DNA of 64,000 bases from Shinella lacus (GCF_010994755.1 NZ_WHSB02000002.1:186001-250000), one strand, 5' to 3'; positions 1-11,452 are shown, counted from the stretch's first letter. Notes: generated by a model from the sequence alone, not told the origin. Program-made: numbers and translations.

Positions 1-612
1 GTAGTCCATGATGGAGACGAAGCCCGCGATGAGCGGCAGCGCGACGGCGAGCCGCGTCAGGCGCTCCTTCTTCGTCAGCGGCCGGAAGCGGCGCCAGGCG
101 AAGACCCAGAGGCTGATGAGGGCGACGACGGACGCGACGACGGTCAGTGCAAGGGCTGCGGCCGTCCACGGCCGGTCCTGCACCAGCACCGGCATCAGCT
201 CCATGATCTGGCGGCCGAAGAGCAGGTCGGTCGGATAGAGCGGATCGGTCAGAAAGACCTGTTTCTGCTGAGAAATGACACCCATCAGCACGACGAGCGG
301 CGAGACGAGCAGCACGGCCTTGTGCTGCCGGCCGATAAGCGCATCGATGGCGAGGTAGAGCAGGAAGAACACGCCCGTGGTGGTCCAGGCGGGCTGTTCG
401 GGGTTGGTGAAGTAGAGCCAGGTCTGGTCGACCGAGCCGCGCGTGATAAGCTCGACGGCAACGACGGTCAGGAGGGCGAGAAGCAGGGAGACGGCGAGCG
501 AACGCAGGACCGCCAACGCCTTGATATGACGCGCGAAAAAGCCTGCTTCAACGGCAAGGCCTTCGGCGGCTTCGATAGCCACGGCGGTGGGAGTGAACAG
601 GGCCAAGGCCAT
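1..612 (-). CDS. LTA synthase-like phosphoglycerol transferase, N-terminal membrane part (partial)
   Basis: An open minus-strand frame of 204 codons runs off the left edge, so only the N-terminal membrane part is present. It has hydrophobic segments near residues 34-55, 80-93, 98-112 and 150-170. A conserved-looking stretch (LYPTDLLFGRQ) resembles the linker of LTA synthase / phosphoglycerol transferase membrane sulfatases, which transfer phosphoglycerol to periplasmic glucans or lipids. The catalytic sulfatase domain would lie outside the window. Start is uncertain: ATG at 612 sits directly on a GGAG, while the in-frame TTG at 606 has six bases between GGAG and the start. Family assignment rests on the membrane pattern and one motif, so it is moderate. 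Confidence 0.55.
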   Translation of the reverse strand, partial: MALALFTPTAVAIEAAEGLAVEAGFFARHIKALAVLRSLAVSLLLALLTVVAVELITRGSVDQTWLYFTNPEQPAWTTTGVFFLLYLAIDALIGRQHKAVLLVSPLVVLMGVISQQKQVFLTDPLYPTDLLFGRQIMELMPVLVQDRPWTAAALALTVVASVVALISLWVFAWRRFRPLTKKERLTRLAVALPLIAGFVSIMDY

Positions 613-914
613 CTCCAAACTTCATAAAACTTTCGTACCATTGTCATATGGATGTCATCTTGAACAGGAGATGAACGGTTTCTGCAACGTTCATCCAGTG
701 CTTTGGTTCCCCCTGTTGCATCGCGGCAATGTTCGGCGCGAGACGCTGAAAAACCGGGGTTTGCGCCGAAAGCGCGCGCAAACCGCACGCAAACCCCACC
801 GGCCTTCATTCCCAAAGCGCCCGTCATGCTCTAAAGAGCTTGTCGACCGTTCGAGAGTGCGGCAGCGAGGCGCGGCCGCAGGATCGGACACCATGAGGAA
901 ACGGGTCCGCAGAC
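613..914. other. Divergent intergenic region between phosphoglycerol transferase and nadE
   Basis: About 300 bases separate the two divergent genes. It holds a PhoB-box-like direct repeat at 641-658, listed separately. I see no convincing small gene; an ATG at 671 preceded by AGGAG opens a basic frame that overlaps nadE and looks like noise. Confidence 0.5.
641..658 (+). promoter_or_regulatory. Candidate Pho box (two TGTCAT repeats)
   Basis: TTGTCAT and ATGTCAT are separated by four bases, giving the 11-base period of PhoB boxes (consensus CTGTCAT-N4-CTGTCAT). Each half deviates only at its first base. The repeats point toward nadE, 257 bases away, while the nearer gene is the divergent phosphoglycerol transferase. 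The target is therefore unclear. Confidence 0.35.
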
Positions 915-2594
915 ATGACTTCCGAGACTGAAAAGGCGACGCTGCGCATCGCTATTGCGCAATTGAACCCGACCGTCGGCGACGTTGCCGGCAATCTCGC
1001 CAAGGCGCGCGCCGCGCGCGAGGACGCCGCCCGCCAGGGCGCCGACCTGCTGCTTCTGACGGAGCTCTTCATTTCCGGCTATCCGCCGGAAGACCTCGTG
1101 CTGAAACCCGCCTTCCTGAAGGCCTGCCGCCGCGCGGTGGACGACCTCGCCAACGACACCGCCGACGGTGGGCCCGGCGTCATCATCGGCTTTCCCCGGC
1201 AGGACGAGACCGGTCGCTACAACGCCGTCGCCGTGCTCGACGGCGGCAAGGTGATCGCGGTGCGCGATAAGGTCGATCTGCCGAACTACGGCGAGTTCGA
1301 CGAGAAACGCGTCTTCGACCAGGGCGCCATGCCCGGCCCTGTCAATTTCCGCGGCGTGCGCCTCGGCATTCCGATCTGCGAGGATATCTGGGGCGAGCTC
1401 GGCGTCTGCGAGACGCTGGCCGAAAGCGGCGCCGAAATCCTGCTGTCGCCGAACGGTTCGCCCTATTATCGCGCCAAGGTCGACGTGCGCCACCAGGTGG
1501 TGCTGAAGCAGGTCATCGAGACCGGGCTGCCGCTCATCTACGCCAACCAGCTCGGCGGCCAGGACGAACTGGTGTTCGACGGCGCGAGCTTCGCCTTTAA
1601 CACGGACAAGTCGCTTGCCTTCCAGATGAGCCAGTTCGAGGAAACGATCGCGCTCACCACCTGGAAGAAGCGCGGCGACGGCTGGGTCTGCGACGGCGGG
1701 CCGATGTCGCGCATTCCCGAGCACGAGGAGGCGGATTACCGCGCCTGCCTGCTCGGCTTCCGCGATTACGTCAACAAGAACGGCTTCAAGAATGTCGTGC
1801 TCGGGCTGTCCGGCGGCATCGATTCGGCGATCTGCGCGGCGATCGCCGTGGATGCGTTGGGCGAGGAGCGGGTGCGCTGCATCATGCTGCCCTACCGCTA
1901 TACCTCGAAGGATTCGCTGAAGGATGCGGCCGATTGCGCCAAGCTGCTCGGCTGCCGTTATGACATCGTGCCGATCGAAGCACCGGTGAGCGGCTTCCTC
2001 TCCTCGCTTTCGGAACTCTTCGAAGGCACGGAAGAGGGCATCACGGAAGAAAACCTGCAGAGCCGCACGCGCGGCACGATCCTGATGGCCGTCTCCAACA
2101 AGTTCGGCTCGATGGTCGTCACCACCGGAAACAAGTCGGAAATGTCTGTCGGTTACGCCACGCTCTACGGCGACATGAACGGCGGCTTCAACCCGATCAA
2201 GGACCTCTACAAGATGCAGGTCTATGCGCTGTCGCGCTGGCGCAATGAGCACACGCCGCCGGGCGCGCTCGGCCCCACGGGCGAGGTGATCCCGAAGAAC
2301 ATCATCGACAAGGCGCCGTCCGCCGAGCTGCGCCCCAACCAGACCGACCAGGATTCGCTGCCGCCCTATCCGGTGCTCGACGACATCCTCGAATGCCTCG
2401 TCGAAAAGGAGATGAGCACCGAGGAGATCGTTTCGCGCGGCCATGACGTGGCGACGGTGCATCGCATCGAGCACCTGCTCTACATCGCCGAATACAAGCG
2501 CCGCCAGTCGGCGCCGGGCGTAAAAATCACCAAGAAGAACTTCGGCCGCGACCGCCGTTACCCGATCACCAACCGGTTCCGGGATCGGGGCTGA
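915..2594 (+). CDS. nadE: Glutamine-dependent NAD+ synthetase
   Basis: 559 residues. It converts nicotinate adenine dinucleotide to NAD+ in the cytoplasm using glutamine-derived ammonia and ATP. The N-terminal half is a nitrilase-type glutaminase: the Glu lies in LLLTELF, the Lys in the VDLPNYGEF region, and the nucleophilic Cys at about residue 155 in PICEDIW. The C-terminal half is the synthetase with the PP-loop SGGIDS at about 299-304 and the TGNKSE motif. Length matches the compact two-domain bacterial form. The start is the ATG at 915. The next gene begins three bases after the stop, so the small membrane protein is probably co-transcribed. Confidence 0.97.
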   Translation: MTSETEKATLRIAIAQLNPTVGDVAGNLAKARAAREDAARQGADLLLLTELFISGYPPEDLVLKPAFLKACRRAVDDLANDTADGGPGVIIGFPRQDETGRYNAVAVLDGGKVIAVRDKVDLPNYGEFDEKRVFDQGAMPGPVNFRGVRLGIPICEDIWGELGVCETLAESGAEILLSPNGSPYYRAKVDVRHQVVLKQVIETGLPLIYANQLGGQDELVFDGASFAFNTDKSLAFQMSQFEETIALTTWKKRGDGWVCDGGPMSRIPEHEEADYRACLLGFRDYVNKNGFKNVVLGLSGGIDSAICAAIAVDALGEERVRCIMLPYRYTSKDSLKDAADCAKLLGCRYDIVPIEAPVSGFLSSLSELFEGTEEGITEENLQSRTRGTILMAVSNKFGSMVVTTGNKSEMSVGYATLYGDMNGGFNPIKDLYKMQVYALSRWRNEHTPPGALGPTGEVIPKNIIDKAPSAELRPNQTDQDSLPPYPVLDDILECLVEKEMSTEEIVSRGHDVATVHRIEHLLYIAEYKRRQSAPGVKITKKNFGRDRRYPITNRFRDRG

Positions 2595-2596
2595 AC

Positions 2597-2923
2597 ATGG
2601 AGGCGCGCTCCAGCGAGCCGGGCGGTGATGAAAACCGCCCGGATTTCACGACCGAGGAGATCAGGCTCATCCGGTTGTGGTCGCTGAGCGACATGTCGGC
2701 CGCCCGGCAGGTTTCGGCGCAGGTCGCCTATTTCGCAACACCGGCGGTGTTCGGAATCTACGGCCTTGCGACCGGCAGCCTCGTCATCGTCGGTGTGGCC
2801 TTCACCTGCATCCTTTTGTTGTTGGTCTGGGGTTTCGTTTCGACCTGGCGCGACCAGAGCAATGTCGTGCTGATGCAATCGATCTGCCGGAAGCTGTTGC
2901 CGGCGATGGATGAGCAGCGATAA
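2597..2923 (+). CDS. Small membrane protein of unknown function
   Basis: 108 residues. The first 40 are polar and acidic, followed by two adjacent hydrophobic segments at about 43-60 and 62-82 and a short basic tail. It starts two bases after the nadE stop. I do not recognise the family. Codon use is like that of its neighbours, and the tight spacing to nadE supports it being a real gene. Confidence 0.75.
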   Translation: MEARSSEPGGDENRPDFTTEEIRLIRLWSLSDMSAARQVSAQVAYFATPAVFGIYGLATGSLVIVGVAFTCILLLLVWGFVSTWRDQSNVVLMQSICRKLLPAMDEQR

Positions 2924-2937
2924 CGGCAGGAGAACCC

Positions 2938-3765
2938 ATGCGCAGTTCCGTCGAGATCCACGATATCGTCACCGGTGAGACCCAGGTCGTCTGGCAAACG
3001 GAGCGGTTGGTCGAGGCGCCGAATTTTTCGCGGGATGGGCGTTTCCTGGTGATCAATGGCGACGGGTTGCTGTATCGCCTTTCGCTGGATGGCGGCGAGC
3101 CGGTGCAGATCGACACGGGGTTTGCGACGCTCTGCAACAACGACCACGGGCTCTCGCCCGATGGCACGTTGCTGGCGATCAGCGACAAGGTGGAGTTCGG
3201 CAAGTCGGCGATCTATGTGCTGCCGGCGGAGGGCGGGACGCCGCGGCTGGTGACGCCGAACCTGCCGTCCTACTGGCATGGCTGGTCGCCGGATGGGCCG
3301 ACATTCGCCTATTGCGGCATCCGCGGCGATCTCTTCGATATCTACACGATCCCGGTCGCGGGCGGCGAGGAGCGGCGGCTGACCTTTGGCGAAGGGCGCA
3401 ACGACGGGCCGGATTATTCGGCGGATGGCGAATGGATCTATTTCAACTCCAGCCGCACCGGCCGCATGCAGATCTGGCGGGTGCGACCCGACGGTAGCGA
3501 GCCCACGCGCATCACCGACAGCCCCTATGGCGACTGGTTCCCGCATCCGTCGCCCGACGGCCGGCACTTGCTGGTGCTCTCCTATGATGGCGATGTCTTC
3601 GACCATCCGCGCGATCTCAACGTGCGCCTGCGCCTGATGGACATGGATGGCGGCAATGCACGCGAACTCTTCCCGCTGTTCGGCGGGCAGGGCACGATGA
3701 ACGTGCCGAACTGGGCGCCGGACGGCGAAAAATTCGCATTCGTGCGCTACGCGCCGGCCGCCTGA
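2938..3765 (+). CDS. TolB-like beta-propeller protein (WD40-like PD40 repeats)
   Basis: 275 residues made of repeated blades of the PD40 type. Recurrent S/A-x-DG turns are visible (SRDGRF, SPDGTL, SPDGPT, SADGEW, SPDGRH, APDGEK), each followed by a beta strand. No signal peptide is visible, unlike periplasmic TolB, so a cytosolic propeller is likely. The family resembles the C-terminal propeller of TolB/DPP-type proteins; partners and substrate are unknown. It follows the small membrane protein by 14 bases. Confidence 0.85.
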   Translation: MRSSVEIHDIVTGETQVVWQTERLVEAPNFSRDGRFLVINGDGLLYRLSLDGGEPVQIDTGFATLCNNDHGLSPDGTLLAISDKVEFGKSAIYVLPAEGGTPRLVTPNLPSYWHGWSPDGPTFAYCGIRGDLFDIYTIPVAGGEERRLTFGEGRNDGPDYSADGEWIYFNSSRTGRMQIWRVRPDGSEPTRITDSPYGDWFPHPSPDGRHLLVLSYDGDVFDHPRDLNVRLRLMDMDGGNARELFPLFGGQGTMNVPNWAPDGEKFAFVRYAPAA

Positions 3766-3778
3766 TCTCTCGATATCC

Positions 3779-3807
3779 GGTGAGCGCAAGTTAAGTTTTT
3801 GCTCACC
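3779..3807. terminator. Hairpin downstream of the propeller gene
   Basis: GGTGAGC (3779-3785) pairs with GCTCACC (3801-3807). The loop is T-rich, and a second palindrome CGCTTAAGCG with ATTTTT follows at about 3812-3826. It lies just after the stop at 3765 and is plausibly a transcription end. Confidence 0.4.
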
Positions 3808-3895
3808 AGCCCGCTTAAGCGATTTTTGCCGTCTTGCCTGTAGCCTTTGTTCAACAATGTCCGGAAAACCGGGCGGGGGACAGGCAGGGGCAGAG

Positions 3896-5407
3896 ATGAC
3901 GAGCAAAGCGGAAGAAAGCCGCGCGACACGGCGACGCGGTGTTGGTTTGGTGATCCGGACGGCGGCCGTGATAATCGTGCTGCTGTTCGGCGCCGCCAAT
4001 TACCTCGTGCTCGACTACGCGATCGAGCGGGCCGACAGTTTTGTCGCCGAGACCGAGCGCACGCTGGTGCGCAACGAGTTCGGCCACCAGATCGACCAGG
4101 TCGTACAGTACCAGAGCCAGCTTTCCTTTTGGGACAAGAGCTTCAACGAGCTTGCAGACGGCATGCCGGGCGACGCCTTCGTGCGGGACCAGCTGCGTGA
4201 CTGGATGTGGTCCGACTTCGGTTTCTCCTGGATGATCTTCGCTTCGCCGGACGGCGAAAAGGTGCTCGGCGTTTATCGCGGGGAAAAGGTTTCCGAGAGC
4301 AAGGCGCGCGAAAAGCTGCATTGGGTAAGCGATCTCACCCACAAGGCCGAGCGCAAGTATCGTGAGGCGCTCTCGCCGGACCGCGGCGGCTGGCAGGTGG
4401 CGCGCGCGAAGGAGGATCCCGACCTCCTGACCCCGGCGCTGCCGGAAATCCATGTCACCGGCATGCGCCTCATCGACCGCGTCATGAGCATCGTCGTCGT
4501 GCAGGCCGTCGTTCCGAAGTCGCTCTATATCCCGGCCCACCGGCTGGAGCCGACACTGCTCATCACCGTCAAGCCGGTCTCGAAAAAGATGCTGGCGAAC
4601 ACCGAGCGACGACTCGGCGTGCACGATCTCGGCTTTACCCCCATCGTGACGCAGGAGCCGGGGCTGGTAATGACGCCGGTCGGCGCCGATGCCTACAATC
4701 CCATGGTCGCCTCCTGGCGGCCGAATATGCCGGGCTCCTTCGTCTGGCGCTCGGCGCTGCCGCAGATCGCGATGTTCGTGCTGGTCTTCGCCGGCGTCAT
4801 GCTCTTCGTCACGCTGCGCTTCTCTGCCCTCATCAAGGCGCTCCAGCGTAGCGAGGCGAAAAACGCCTTCCTCGCGCGGCATGACACGCTGACGGGGCTG
4901 AAGAACCGCAGCGGCTTCGACGAGGAGGTGCGCCGCGCCATCCGCAAGGGCGAGACCAAGCCCTTCGCCATTCTCGCGCTCGACCTCGACAAGTTCAAGG
5001 CGGTCAACGACCGGCATGGCCACGCGGCCGGTGACGCCGTGCTACAGGCCGTCGCCCGGCGTTTTTCCGATCGTATCGGCAAGCAGGGCTGCGTCGCCCG
5101 TCTTGGCGGCGATGAATTCTCCGTGCTGCTCACCGGCGAGCGGAGCTGCGAGGCGCTGCTGGAGCTTGCCGGTAGTCTCGTGCGCGATACGCAGGTGCCG
5201 ATCGCCTATGACGGCCAGTTGCTCGTCATCGGCGGCAGCGCGGGCATCGCGCAGTTCCCGCAGCACGGCGGCTCGGTGCACGATGTGATGGTGATGGCGG
5301 ATGCCGCGCTCTACGCCGCCAAGAACGCCGGCCGAAACCGCGCCGTCCATGCGGATCATGTCGGCCAGGAGATGATCATCGAGGCCGGCGAGGCGCGCGC
5401 GGCCTGA
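3896..5407 (+). CDS. CHASE4-sensor diguanylate cyclase
   Basis: 503 residues from the ATG at 3896, which has a GGGGCAG region upstream; an ATG at 3857 is possible but poorly placed. It has an N-terminal membrane helix, then an extracytoplasmic CHASE4-like sensor with the typical aromatic-rich stretch (SFWDKSF, DWMWSDF), a second helix at about 293-312, and a GGDEF domain with intact GGDEF at about residues 402-406. It should make cyclic di-GMP in response to a periplasmic signal. The RxxD inhibitory site normally five residues before GGDEF is absent (KQGC there), so product inhibition is unlikely. No EAL domain. Confidence 0.9.
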   Translation: MTSKAEESRATRRRGVGLVIRTAAVIIVLLFGAANYLVLDYAIERADSFVAETERTLVRNEFGHQIDQVVQYQSQLSFWDKSFNELADGMPGDAFVRDQLRDWMWSDFGFSWMIFASPDGEKVLGVYRGEKVSESKAREKLHWVSDLTHKAERKYREALSPDRGGWQVARAKEDPDLLTPALPEIHVTGMRLIDRVMSIVVVQAVVPKSLYIPAHRLEPTLLITVKPVSKKMLANTERRLGVHDLGFTPIVTQEPGLVMTPVGADAYNPMVASWRPNMPGSFVWRSALPQIAMFVLVFAGVMLFVTLRFSALIKALQRSEAKNAFLARHDTLTGLKNRSGFDEEVRRAIRKGETKPFAILALDLDKFKAVNDRHGHAAGDAVLQAVARRFSDRIGKQGCVARLGGDEFSVLLTGERSCEALLELAGSLVRDTQVPIAYDGQLLVIGGSAGIAQFPQHGGSVHDVMVMADAALYAAKNAGRNRAVHADHVGQEMIIEAGEARAA

Positions 5408-5464
5408 TATAGGGCGCTGACAGGCCGGTGCGCGGCGCGGGCAGGCTTGATCGCGCCGCCAAGC

Positions 5465-7620
<2,156 letters not shown>

Positions 7621-7798
7621 TTGTGATTAATGCGCGCGGGAAAATATGAGTTGCGTATTCATCTTTTTGCCTGCTGCCCGCAATTGATCTCGCCGGGGGC
7701 TTGGTGTAGCACTCTGCGCACATACAACAGCCGGTTATGCGCCCGTCGCCGCGCAGCCGCCGTTTGGCGGAAGACCGGCCCTTCACAGGCAGGTGAAC

Positions 7799-8860
7799 AT
7801 GCGGATTTCGTCAGTTTTGTTGAGCCCATTCTACGCGCTCCAGCTCGCATCCGGCGCAAAATCCTTCGCCGACAATCCCGTCATCGGCAGCAAATGGCTG
7901 AACCGCAAGGGATTGCACGAGAAGCGCGTCTCGCTCGCCATGCGCATGGCCGCCTGGCGCCGCACCAAGCTGGAAAAGCTCGTCGCTCCGGAATATCGCC
8001 GGCAATATGCCGAAAACGGCTTTGTGAAGATCGAGGACTTTCTGTCGCCCGAGGTTTTTGCCGCGGTGACCCGCGAGATCGCCGAGCGTGATTTCGAGCG
8101 CTACGACATGCTGCAGGGAGAGACCGTCACACGCCGCGCCATCATCGACGACAGCGACTTGGAAAGCCTGCCGGGCTTCAAGGCCGCGCGCAATGATCCG
8201 CGCGTCACCAATCTGCTGCGCTACGTCTCCTCGCATGACGGCCAGCCGCTGCTCGTCGTGCAGGTGGTGATGGCGCTGCCGTCGGTCGTCACGCAGGGCT
8301 CGACGGACCCGCAGACCGCGCTGCACAGCGATACGTTCCAGCCGACCGCCAAGGCCTGGCTGTTCCTGCGCGATGTCGGCGAGGAGGACGGTCCGTTCTC
8401 CTACGTGCCGGGCTCGCACGAGATGACGCCGCAGCGCCTCGCCTGGGAGCGCCGCATCAGCGAGAACGCCGATTCGATCGAGAACAAATATTCCGCCCGC
8501 GGCTCGCTGCGCATCATGCCGGACGAGCTTTCGGCGCTGGGTTATGTCCAGCCGGTCAAGATGACGGTCAAGGCCAACACGCTGATCGTCGCCGATACGC
8601 ATGGTTTCCATGCCCGCAGCCCGAGCTACAAGACGACGACGCGCATCGAGATCTACGGGTCGCTGCGCCGCAATCCGTTCCTGCCGTTCACCGGCCTGCA
8701 CATCGCCTCGCTGCCTTTCATCGCGTCCGGCATGAACCGGCTGATCATCAATGCGATGGGTTTTCGCGCCAAGCTCGGCCTCAAGGGCTCGCCCTGGAAG
8801 GATGCCGGCAAGGGCAAGGCCGATGAATGGTCGAAGCGGCTGAAGCAGCCTTCGGCCTGA
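7799..8860 (+). CDS. Phytanoyl-CoA dioxygenase (PhyH) family protein
   Basis: 353 residues from the ATG at 7799 after GGCAGG. The jelly-roll Fe(II)/2-oxoglutarate oxygenase metal site is visible: His176-x-Asp178 (LHSDTF) and a distal His at 268 or 271 (THGFHARSP). A VPGSHEMTPQRL segment is typical of PhyH. The substrate is unknown; bacterial members hydroxylate varied small molecules or lipids. The gene stands alone, divergent from the DUF2865 gene. Confidence 0.85.
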   Translation: MRISSVLLSPFYALQLASGAKSFADNPVIGSKWLNRKGLHEKRVSLAMRMAAWRRTKLEKLVAPEYRRQYAENGFVKIEDFLSPEVFAAVTREIAERDFERYDMLQGETVTRRAIIDDSDLESLPGFKAARNDPRVTNLLRYVSSHDGQPLLVVQVVMALPSVVTQGSTDPQTALHSDTFQPTAKAWLFLRDVGEEDGPFSYVPGSHEMTPQRLAWERRISENADSIENKYSARGSLRIMPDELSALGYVQPVKMTVKANTLIVADTHGFHARSPSYKTTTRIEIYGSLRRNPFLPFTGLHIASLPFIASGMNRLIINAMGFRAKLGLKGSPWKDAGKGKADEWSKRLKQPSA

Positions 8861-9014
8861 CCCTGACGAATCGTCGGATCGGCCGTGCTGCCCTTGCAAG
8901 GCGGCCGGTCCGGCCCTAAATGTCCGGCATCGTCAATGCCGACCGGATGGTGCACCATGGATTTCAACCCGACCACAAATCGACGTCGTTTTGTCCTCGG
9001 GGAATTTTCCATCC

Positions 9015-10625
9015 ATGCCGCATTCCATCACGCTTTCCAAAATCACCTGGTCCACGCCTGACGGCCACACCCTTCTTTCCGATCTCGACCTGACCTTCGG
9101 CGCCGAGCGCGCCGGCCTCATCGGCCGCAATGGCGTCGGCAAGACCACGCTGCTGAAACTCGTCACCGGCGATCTGGTGCCGCAGGCCGGCACCGTCACC
9201 GTCGATGGCACGCTCGGCCTGTTGCGCCAGAGCGTGCAAGTCTTTGCCGACGAGACCATCGCCAGCCTGTTCGGCATCGTCGACGCGCTCGATCTGCTCG
9301 CCCGCGCCGAGCGCGGCGAGGCTGAGGCGCTTGAACTCGCTGACGCTGACTGGACGCTGGAGGCGCGGCTTTCCGCAGCGCTGGCGCGTGTCGGGCTGGA
9401 GGCCGCGCCGGAAACGCCGCTTGCGTCGCTCTCCGGCGGGCAGCGCACGCGGGCAGCACTTGCTGCCCTGATTTTCGCGGAACCGGATTTCCTGCTGCTC
9501 GACGAGCCGACGAACAATCTCGACCGCGATGGGCGCCGGGCAGTGATCGACATGCTGGCCGGCTGGCGGGCCGGCGCGATCGTCGTCAGCCACGACCGCG
9601 AGCTGCTCGAAACCATGGACGCGATCGTCGAACTCACCACGCTTGGCGCCACCCGCTACGGCGGCAATTGGAGCGCCTATCGCGCCCGCAAGGCGCAGGA
9701 GCTCGCCGCCGCGCATCGCGACCTCGCGGATGCGGAAAAGCAGGCCGCGGAGGTGGCGCGCACCATGCAGACCATCGCCGAGCGCAAGGCGCGCAAGGAC
9801 AGCGCCGGACGCCGCAAGAAGGCGAGGGGCGACATCCCGCGCATCATGCTGGGCGCGATGAAGGAGCGCAGCGAGCTGACCAGCGGTGCGAATGCCCGGC
9901 TTGCCGAAAGCCGGCAGGGGCAGGCGGCGGATGCCGTGGCGGCGGCGCGCGAACGCATCGAAATCCTCCAGCCGCTCACCGTCAGCGTGCCGCCGACCCA
10001 TCTCGCCACGGGAAAATCGGTGCTGAAGATGGAGGGCGTCACGGCAGGCTATCTGCCGGAGCGGCCCGTTATCCGTGACCTCTCCTTCGCCATGACCGGC
10101 CCGGAGCGGGTCGCCGTGACGGGGCCGAACGGTTCCGGCAAGACGACCTTTCTGGGGCTCGTCACCGGAGACATCCAGCCATGGCAGGGAAGCGTGCGCC
10201 GCTTCACCGACTTCGCCATGCTCGACCAGCGCGTGAGCCTGCTCGATCCGGCGCTGTCGATCCGCGACAACTTTCGCCGGATCAACCCGGCTGCCGATGA
10301 AAACGCCTGCCGGGCAGCGCTGGCGCGCTTCATGTTCCGCGCTGACGCCGCCTTGCAGATCGTTGGCAGCCTCAGCGGCGGCCAGCTGCTGCGCGCCGGC
10401 CTTGCCTGCGTGCTCGGCGGCGCCACACCGCCGCCGCTGCTCATCCTCGACGAGCCGACGAACCATCTGGACATCGACTCGATCGAGGCGGTGGAGGCGG
10501 GCCTGCGCGCCTATGACGGTGCATTGCTCGTCGTCAGCCATGACGAACCGTTCCTGGAGGCGATCGGCATCACACGGCGGCTGGAGCTTTTGGGTGCATC
10601 TCTCCTCCGTCATGGTCGGGCTTGA
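9015..10625 (+). CDS. ABC-F family ATP-binding protein
   Basis: 536 residues from the ATG at 9015. Two ABC ATPase domains in one chain, no membrane segments. Walker A motifs are GRNGVGKTT and GPNGSGKTT, signatures are LSGGQRTRAAL and LSGGQLLRAGL, and the Walker B regions are LLLDEPTNNLD and LILDEPTNHLD. A basic, charged linker lies between them, as in ABC-F proteins that act on the ribosome (translation factors or antibiotic-protection factors). The C terminus is abrupt: the last few codons and the stop lie inside a palindromic repeat. Confidence 0.9.
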   Translation: MPHSITLSKITWSTPDGHTLLSDLDLTFGAERAGLIGRNGVGKTTLLKLVTGDLVPQAGTVTVDGTLGLLRQSVQVFADETIASLFGIVDALDLLARAERGEAEALELADADWTLEARLSAALARVGLEAAPETPLASLSGGQRTRAALAALIFAEPDFLLLDEPTNNLDRDGRRAVIDMLAGWRAGAIVVSHDRELLETMDAIVELTTLGATRYGGNWSAYRARKAQELAAAHRDLADAEKQAAEVARTMQTIAERKARKDSAGRRKKARGDIPRIMLGAMKERSELTSGANARLAESRQGQAADAVAAARERIEILQPLTVSVPPTHLATGKSVLKMEGVTAGYLPERPVIRDLSFAMTGPERVAVTGPNGSGKTTFLGLVTGDIQPWQGSVRRFTDFAMLDQRVSLLDPALSIRDNFRRINPAADENACRAALARFMFRADAALQIVGSLSGGQLLRAGLACVLGGATPPPLLILDEPTNHLDIDSIEAVEAGLRAYDGALLVVSHDEPFLEAIGITRRLELLGASLLRHGRA

Positions 10626-10682
10626 GCCGACCATCCACGCAGCGGGGCCGCCTGGATCCTCGGGGCGAGCCCGAGGATGACG
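10611..10682. repeat. Palindromic intergenic repeat (two adjacent hairpins)
   Basis: ATGGTCGG (10612-10619) pairs with CCGACCAT (10627-10634), and ATCCTCGGG (10656-10664) pairs with CCCGAGGAT (10670-10678). This two-hairpin pattern with GCTTGAG-like loops resembles the dispersed palindromic elements common between genes in rhizobia. The first hairpin overlaps the 3' end and stop codon of the ABC-F gene. Confidence 0.7.
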
Positions 10683-10744
10683 TAGAGAGTGGGGGCGAGG
10701 TTCGGCAGCGATCTGAACCGGGTGCACGACCCGGTCCACCACCG

Positions 10745-11452
10745 TTAGGCGCGGCCGAAGTGTTCGATGACCTCGGCGAGTGGTATGTGCCCCTTGAAGG
10801 CACCGGAGCCGACCGGGGTTTCGCCGTCCTCCAGGGCTGTTGCAAAGCGCACCGCCGGGTCTGCCTCCAGCCGGCGGCGGATGGCTTCGATGCGGGGCCA
10901 GCGGCTGGCGGGGGCCACCTCGTGGTAGTCCAGCCAGCGGGCGACGCCGATCAGGACGCCGTCTGCGAGGGTGGGATGGTCGCCGACGAGGTAGGCCGTG
11001 TCGCCGAGCATGGCTTCCAGCTTGTCGTGCCGCTCGATGACGGCTTTGCGGCCCCATGTCCTGAGCGATTGCTGCAAGACCGGGTCCGGCGTCTCCATTT
11101 CGAGCGCGGACCAGAGCGGGCTGAAGGCGCCGGTGAAGCCGGTGTTGAGATAGGCCATCAACTGGTGCATGCGATCGGCCTCGGGGGACTTGGGGGCGAA
11201 GCTGATGCGGCGTTCGGTGTCCCGCGCGGCAAACCAGTGGGCGATCGCCATGGTTTCGGTGATGACCCGGCCGTCGTCGGTGACGAGCGCCGGTGTTTCA
11301 TGCCGGGCGTTGAGGCGGGCATAGGATGGGTCGCGCATTTCGCCCAGCATGTCTACGCGGCAGAGCCTGTAGGGCTTGCCGAGCCATTCGAGGGACGAGA
11401 CGAGGCCCATGGAGCTTCCGGCGGGAAAGCCGTAGATGAGGATCGGTTCCAA
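10745..11452 (-). CDS. Glutathione S-transferase family protein
   Basis: 235 residues. The N-terminal thioredoxin-like domain contains LIYGFPAGSSMG (probable Ser active site) and the glutathione-binding cis-Pro region ETPALVTDDGRVITETMAI; an all-helical C-terminal domain follows. It is probably a cytosolic detoxification enzyme. The start is a TTG at 11452 with GGAGAA a few bases upstream. It is divergent from the HxlR-type regulator, which is its likely controller. Confidence 0.87.
   Translation of the reverse strand: MEPILIYGFPAGSSMGLVSSLEWLGKPYRLCRVDMLGEMRDPSYARLNARHETPALVTDDGRVITETMAIAHWFAARDTERRISFAPKSPEADRMHQLMAYLNTGFTGAFSPLWSALEMETPDPVLQQSLRTWGRKAVIERHDKLEAMLGDTAYLVGDHPTLADGVLIGVARWLDYHEVAPASRWPRIEAIRRRLEADPAVRFATALEDGETPVGSGAFKGHIPLAEVIEHFGRA

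Noticed and set aside
671-931. Small plus-strand frame starting MNGFCNV upstream of nadE
   Set aside because: Very basic, no conserved features, overlaps the nadE start, and the ribosome site abuts the ATG.
10106-10625. Possible antibiotic-resistance ABC-F (for example Vga/Lsa type)
   Set aside because: Only the general ABC-F layout is visible; the linker and overall pattern do not allow assignment to a resistance subgroup.
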